Shown in pieces: positions 6,857 to 10,262 of a stretch of DNA of 10,262 bases. The position numbers and the translations under genes were made by a program. The DNA is from Oscillospiraceae bacterium (GTDB taxonomy: Bacteria; Bacillota; Clostridia; Oscillospirales; Ruminococcaceae): contig JAHZHS010000076.1 of the NCBI GenBank assembly GCA_019420135.1, forward strand, positions 1-10,262, read 5' to 3'. Each line of letters starts with the position of its first letter. Position 1 is the first letter of the stretch. The notes under the pieces are model-generated. The model searched no databases. It had not been told where the DNA came from and worked only from the letters and a program-made list of their open reading frames with translations.

Positions 6857-7966
6857 ATGGCAATGCTGCATACCAAACCGGTGGCCGACGGCTTTGCCAT
6901 GCCCGCCGAGTTTGCCCCTCACCGCGCTACTGTGCTGATCTGGCCGGTGCGCCCCGGCAGCTGGGGGCGTGACCCCTCCGCCGCGCAGAAGGCTTTTCTC
7001 GATGTGATTGCCGAGATTGCCAAGGGCGAGGAGGTCTATCTGCTGGCCGGTGCTGCAGATTTTGCTGCGGCCAAAGCCGCCGTGGCGGACCTTGACCGGG
7101 TAATGGTGCTCGAAATCGAGAGTGACGATGCTTGGGCCCGGGATGTAGGCCCTACCTTCGTGACCAACGGCAAGACCGTCCGCGGCATCAGCTGGCGGTT
7201 CAATGCCTGGGGCGGTGAGGTGGACGGTCTGTATGCTCAGTGGGACAAGGACGATGCTGTGGCTTCCGCCCTGTGTCAGGACCTGGGCGTCGACTGCTAC
7301 GACGCGGGCGATTTTGTGCTGGAGGGCGGGTCCATCCATGTGGACGGCGAAGGCACTCTCCTTACCACCGAAGCCTGTCTGCTCAGCGAGGGGCGCAACC
7401 CGTCCCTGAGCCGGGAAGAGATCGAAGCCACCCTGGCCCAGTATCTCGGCATCCGCAAGGTACTGTGGCTGCCACGGGGCATTTATCAGGACGAGACCAA
7501 CGAGCACGTGGACAACGTCTGCGCCTTTACGTCGCCGGGCGAGGTGGTCCTTGCCTGGACCGACAACCAGGACGACCCGCAGTATTCCCTGTCCAAAGCA
7601 GGACTGGACTACCTGAATTCCGTCACCGATGCGGCGGGCCGAAAACTCAAGGTTCGGCTGCTGCCCATCCCCGACCATCCCATCCTCTGCACCGAGGCCG
7701 ACTGTGCCGCCTACGATTTTGCCCCCGGCGAGGATATGCGGGAGCCCGGCGACCGTCTGGCCGGCAGCTACGCCAACTTCTACGTAGCGAACAGTGCAGT
7801 GCTGGTTCCCCAGTTCGGTGGTGAGAATGCCGAGAGCGACGCCCGGGCGCTGGCAATCCTGCGGGAAGCATTCCCCGGCCGCAAAGTCGTGGGCATCGAT
7901 GCCCGCGCCATCTTGCTGGGCGGCGGCAATATCCACTGCATCACCCAGCAGATTCCTCTGGTATAA
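6857..7966 (+). CDS. aguA: Agmatine deiminase (agmatine iminohydrolase)
   Basis: AguA hydrolyses agmatine to N-carbamoylputrescine and ammonia. It belongs to the guanidino-group-modifying (amidinotransferase-fold) superfamily. From the ATG at 6857 the protein has 369 residues, the usual size. An upstream in-frame extension back to 6629 overlaps nspC and is rejected. Catalytic elements visible: WARDVGP (93-99), EGGSIHVDG (156-164, His161), NEHVDN (215-220, His217), and the nucleophile Cys361 in GGGNIHC near the C-terminus. The ribosome site AAGGGGAGG (6838-6846) lies inside the end of nspC, 10 nt before this ATG. A second ATG two codons later (6863) is a possible alternative. The gene sits 1 nt after the nspC stop. 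Together with aguB it converts the SpeA product to putrescine. Confidence 0.95.
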   Translation: MAMLHTKPVADGFAMPAEFAPHRATVLIWPVRPGSWGRDPSAAQKAFLDVIAEIAKGEEVYLLAGAADFAAAKAAVADLDRVMVLEIESDDAWARDVGPTFVTNGKTVRGISWRFNAWGGEVDGLYAQWDKDDAVASALCQDLGVDCYDAGDFVLEGGSIHVDGEGTLLTTEACLLSEGRNPSLSREEIEATLAQYLGIRKVLWLPRGIYQDETNEHVDNVCAFTSPGEVVLAWTDNQDDPQYSLSKAGLDYLNSVTDAAGRKLKVRLLPIPDHPILCTEADCAAYDFAPGEDMREPGDRLAGSYANFYVANSAVLVPQFGGENAESDARALAILREAFPGRKVVGIDARAILLGGGNIHCITQQIPLV

Positions 7967-7987
7967 CAAAGAAAGGGGCTTGACCCG

Positions 7988-8866
7988 ATGCCTGTTACCC
8001 ATGTCAGTGCCATCCAGATGCACTGTGTTGAAGATCCCGCACAGAACCTTGCTCTGGCCGAGCAGCTGGTTCGCAAGGCCGCCGCTGAGGGCGGGCAGAT
8101 CATTCTGCTGCCGGAACTGTTTGAGCGCCCCTACTTCTGTCAGGAGCGCCGCTACGAATATTACGCCTATGCCGCTCCCGTGGAGGAGAATCCGGCTGTG
8201 CAGCGGCTGAGCGCCGTGGCCGCCGAACTGGGCGTAGTGCTGCCCGTCAGCTTTTACGAAAAGGACGGCACCCGGCTGTTCAACTCCATCGCCATGATCG
8301 ACGCCGACGGCACCGTGATGGGGGTCTATCGCAAGACGCACATTCCTGACGACCACTACTATCAGGAAAAGTTCTACTTCACCCCCGGCAACACCGGGTT
8401 CCGGGTATGGGATACCCGCTACGGCAAGGTAGGCGTAGGCATCTGCTGGGATCAGTGGTTCCCTGAGGCTGCCCGCTGCATGGCGCTGCTGGGCGCCGAT
8501 CTCCTCATGTATCCCACCGCCATCGGCAGCGAGCCCATTCTGGAAGTGGACAGTGCCGGGCACTGGCAGCGCACCATGCAGGGACATTCGGCGGCCAATG
8601 TCGTGCCCGTTGTCGCGGCCAACCGCTTTGGCACCGAGACTGTCACCCCCTGCCCCGAGAACGGCGGGCAAAGTTCGTCGTTGTGCTTCTATGGCACCAG
8701 TTTCATGACTGACGCCACCGGCGCCGTCCTGACTCAGGCGCCCCGGGAGGGCGACATGGTACTGCATGCCGAGTACGACTTTGCCGTCATCCGGGAGGAG
8801 CGCCTGTCCTGGGGGCTCTTCCGCGACCGTCGCCCGGAGTGCTACGGCGAGATCTGCGATCTGTAA
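7988..8866 (+). CDS. aguB: N-carbamoylputrescine amidase (nitrilase superfamily)
   Basis: AguB hydrolyses N-carbamoylputrescine to putrescine, CO2 and ammonia. The 292-residue protein shows the carbon-nitrogen hydrolase triad: Glu43 in LLPELFERPYF, Lys116 in YRKTHIPDD, and Cys153 in GICWDQWFPEAAR. The C-terminal WGLFRDRRPECYG is typical of the AguB subgroup and supports this substrate over generic amidases. A ribosome site AAAGGGG (7972-7978) lies 9 nt before the ATG. The gap after aguA is 21 bp. It is the last gene of the operon and is followed by a strong terminator. Its product, putrescine, is the substrate of CASDH and SpeE, which are encoded upstream in the same transcript. Confidence 0.95.
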   Translation: MPVTHVSAIQMHCVEDPAQNLALAEQLVRKAAAEGGQIILLPELFERPYFCQERRYEYYAYAAPVEENPAVQRLSAVAAELGVVLPVSFYEKDGTRLFNSIAMIDADGTVMGVYRKTHIPDDHYYQEKFYFTPGNTGFRVWDTRYGKVGVGICWDQWFPEAARCMALLGADLLMYPTAIGSEPILEVDSAGHWQRTMQGHSAANVVPVVAANRFGTETVTPCPENGGQSSSLCFYGTSFMTDATGAVLTQAPREGDMVLHAEYDFAVIREERLSWGLFRDRRPECYGEICDL

Positions 8867-8929
8867 CCCGGCAGCCGATAAAGCCGCTGGATGTTTGATA
8901 TTCAATTAGATTGGATATATCCAAAAGAG

Positions 8930-8971
8930 AAAATCCCCGAGAAGCTTTTTCTGCCTTTCGGGGATTTTTTT
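8930..8971 (+). terminator. Terminator of the polyamine operon (likely bidirectional)
   Basis: An 11-bp perfect stem, AAAATCCCCGA (8930-8940) with TCGGGGATTTT (8958-8968), encloses a 17-nt loop. It is followed by a T run (8965-8971) about 65 bp after the aguB stop. The A-rich 5' flank gives a T-rich tail on the other strand, so it can also stop the minus-strand membrane-protein transcript coming from the right. The remaining intergenic bases up to 9061 show no gene. Confidence 0.92.
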
Positions 8972-9047
8972 GCATAGATTTTTGCAAAGAAAGGATCACG
9001 GCGGGGCCTGGGCTTCCTAGCTTCCTATACCCATCGGCAACCTGTCT

Positions 9048-9069
9048 ATGTTATCTGGATGTTATCTGG
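9048..9069. repeat. 11-bp perfect tandem duplication at a gene end
   Basis: ATGTTATCTGG occurs twice back to back (9048-9058 and 9059-9069). The right copy contains the stop codon (TTA, read as TAA on the minus strand) and the last codons of the neighbouring minus-strand gene. The left copy therefore lies just beyond the stop and leaves the protein unchanged. It looks like a slippage duplication. Confidence 0.8.
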
Positions 9070-9532
9070 CGCTGCCCCTGCCAAAGGGCACAAACAGGAA
9101 GGGCGCCAGCAGACCGATCCAGGATACCGCCGGAACCTGAGTGATCCGGGTCAAAACAGAGCCCAAGGCTCCCGTCCATTGTGTGAGAGGAAGCAGCCAG
9201 GTCACCAACGTGGGAGCAAATTGAGAGGCCGCATACAACAGTCCGCTCAGGGCCGCTTCCAGGGCAACCGCAATCGCCGCAGACACTGCGATTTCGGTTT
9301 TGCTCATGGAGCGGAAGAGGAACAGGCCTCCCACAACAAGCCCGGCCGTAAAAAGTATGGTTTGAAAAACTGCCGAACGGACCGGGTCCACCGAAAGGTT
9401 GATCGTACCATCCTCGCCTACCGTTTTTACCGCGTAAAATACACTGAGATAGACCGTGAGATAGTAGCAGACAATGCCCGCCAGTACACAAAAGACCGGC
9501 ACCCGCCACAGGGTATTGGCTCGAAGCTTCAT
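9062..9532 (-). CDS. Small multi-pass membrane protein of unknown function
   Basis: I do not recognise this 156-residue protein. It is strongly hydrophobic. Segments that look membrane-spanning lie near residues 11-33, 54-73, 80-101 and 134-150, with a less certain one near 107-126. An acidic, polar loop (about 37-50) follows the first segment. Basic residues precede the first segment (MKLR, WR) and lie near 74-79 (RSMSK), which would place the N-terminus inside by the positive-inside rule. There is no recognisable catalytic motif, and no SPFH, transporter or VanZ signature I can name. The start at 9532 follows a clear GGGAGG site (complement of 9540-9545) with 7-nt spacing and a good promoter. 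An upstream in-frame extension to 9601 would overlap that promoter and is rejected. It is probably monocistronic, convergent with the polyamine operon, and ends at the shared terminator at 8930-8971. Confidence 0.8.
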   Translation of the reverse strand: MKLRANTLWRVPVFCVLAGIVCYYLTVYLSVFYAVKTVGEDGTINLSVDPVRSAVFQTILFTAGLVVGGLFLFRSMSKTEIAVSAAIAVALEAALSGLLYAASQFAPTLVTWLLPLTQWTGALGSVLTRITQVPAVSWIGLLAPFLFVPFGRGSAR

Positions 9533-9571
9533 GGTTACGCCTCCCGTTCTTTTTGGCTTTTCATTACCCGC

Positions 9572-9601
9572 ATTGTACCATGGGTTGCGCATTTTTCGCA
9601 A
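9572..9601 (-). promoter_or_regulatory. Promoter of the minus-strand membrane protein gene
   Basis: Read on the minus strand, a -35 box TTGCGA (complement of 9596-9601) is followed after 18 bp by the -10 box TACAAT (complement of 9572-9577). A TG one base upstream of the -10 gives an extended form. The start codon at 9532 is about 40 bp downstream, with its ribosome site between. Confidence 0.65.
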
Positions 9602-9644
9602 GATACGGGAGGCTCTACCGCTGTCCGGGGAATGTAAATTCTGA

Positions 9645-9687
9645 TAAGAAAAGGAAGAGGCGGCAACCTTTCGGCTGCCGCCTCTTC
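9645..9687 (-). terminator. Terminator after the rubrerythrin gene
   Basis: A 15-bp stem has arms at 9654-9668 and 9673-9687, a single A-C mismatch and a TTTC loop. On the minus strand it is followed by a T-rich tail (complement of 9645-9653). It lies about 60 bp past the rubrerythrin stop codon and separates that transcript from the membrane-protein promoter. No gene is seen in 9602-9745. Confidence 0.85.
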
Positions 9688-9745
9688 TCTACCCGTCAGG
9701 ACACAACTATCCTAGACGGTTCTTGCTTTTTAACGCTGCCGGAAA

Positions 9746-10262
9746 TCAGCCCTTGAAGTAGCGGTCCAGCAGGCCCTGCATGCCGCGGCCATGGCGAGCC
9801 TCATCCTTGGCCATCTCGTGAACGGTGTCGTGGATAGCATCCAGGCCCAGCTCCTTCGCCTTCTTGGCGATGTCCATCTTGCCGGCGCAGGCGCCGCACT
9901 CAGCGTCAACACGCATACGCAGGTTCTTCTCGGTGCTGTCGGTCAGGACCTCACCCAGCAGCTCTGCAAACTTGGAAGCATGCTCAGCCTCCTCGAAAGC
10001 ATAACGCTTCCAGGCCTCGGCGATCTCGGGGTAGCCCTCGCGATCAGCAACGCGGCTCATGGCCAGGTACATGCCGACTTCGCTGCACTCACCGTTGAAG
10101 TTCTCGCGCAGGCCCTGGATGATCTCCTCGGGAGCGTCCTTGGCGATGCCGACAACATGCTCAGTGACATAGGTGTTGTCCTTCTTCTCGATGAACTTGG
10201 AAGCGGGAGCCTTGCAGACGGGGCAGAACTCAGGGATGGAACCTTCGGCGATGTAGCCGCAG
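9746..10262 (-). CDS. rbr: Reverse rubrerythrin (NADH peroxidase-type), 5' end cut by the window
   Basis: Rubrerythrins are cytoplasmic non-haem iron proteins that reduce hydrogen peroxide in anaerobes. The frame stays open to the right window edge. About 171 residues are visible, and only roughly ten are missing if the family length of about 180 holds. Domain order is reversed relative to classical rubrerythrin. A rubredoxin-like iron-binding module comes first (CGYIA at the edge, then CPVC about 12 residues on). The ferritin-like four-helix domain follows, with diiron ligand motifs in NGECSEVGMY, EEAEHAS (ExxH) and KDEARHG (ExxH). The other cysteine of the first CxxC pair is off the window. 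An extra Cys-containing stretch, ECGACAG, sits between the last two helices. The protein ends DRYFKG, with TGA at 9746-9748, and a terminator follows. The start and promoter are not in the window. Confidence 0.93.
   Translation of the reverse strand, partial: CGYIAEGSIPEFCPVCKAPASKFIEKKDNTYVTEHVVGIAKDAPEEIIQGLRENFNGECSEVGMYLAMSRVADREGYPEIAEAWKRYAFEEAEHASKFAELLGEVLTDSTEKNLRMRVDAECGACAGKMDIAKKAKELGLDAIHDTVHEMAKDEARHGRGMQGLLDRYFKG

Noticed and set aside
6836..8905. 689-codon open frame on the minus strand across aguA and aguB
   Set aside because: It lies wholly antisense to two genes with intact catalytic motifs. Its translation is a low-complexity, Gly/Val/His-rich shadow produced by G/C-biased third positions on the other strand.
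8911..9144. 77-codon plus-strand ORF across the operon terminator
   Set aside because: It encodes the terminator hairpin itself and overlaps the minus-strand membrane gene. No ribosome site, no recognisable protein.
9059..9637. 192-codon plus-strand frame antisense to the membrane protein gene
   Set aside because: Its composition is shadow-like (Arg/Gln/Gly-rich). The minus strand has the promoter, ribosome site and hydrophobic segments of a real gene.

Overview
This window looks like a chromosomal segment of a GC-rich, anaerobic, gut-type Firmicute. Oscillospiraceae/Ruminococcaceae (Faecalibacterium, Gemmiger or Subdoligranulum-like) is my best guess. The evidence is a strong G/C bias at third codon positions, a pyruvate formate-lyase, a clostridial 'reverse' rubrerythrin, consensus Firmicute Shine-Dalgarno sites and sigma-A type promoters. 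The genus is inferred, not shown.

Layout from left to right: (1) the 3' two-thirds of pyruvate formate-lyase (pflB), closed by a hairpin terminator. (2) About 590 bp without a convincing protein gene. It holds a near-consensus extended -10 promoter, a run of short hairpins, and a perfect 11-bp-stem terminator ending about 70 bp before the next gene, so it reads as either a structured ~380-nt RNA or an attenuator leader. (3) A compact plus-strand polyamine operon: speA, speE, carboxy(nor)spermidine dehydrogenase (CASDH), nspC, aguA, aguB, closed by a strong terminator after aguB. (4) On the minus strand, a small multi-pass membrane protein of unknown function with its own promoter. (5) At the right edge, also on the minus strand, a reverse rubrerythrin that runs off the window.

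The six operon genes give a complete route from arginine to spermidine. SpeA decarboxylates arginine to agmatine, AguA makes N-carbamoylputrescine, and AguB makes putrescine. CASDH condenses putrescine with L-aspartate-beta-semialdehyde to carboxyspermidine, and NspC (CASDC) decarboxylates that to spermidine. The operon also carries a SpeE aminopropyltransferase, which would normally need decarboxylated S-adenosylmethionine from SpeD, but no speD is in the window. Two biochemically different spermidine-forming systems therefore share one transcript. SpeE also has substitutions next to its expected substrate pocket. That redundancy and the structured leader are the two most interesting points. 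I saw no mobile elements, CRISPR arrays, phage genes, tRNA or rRNA.
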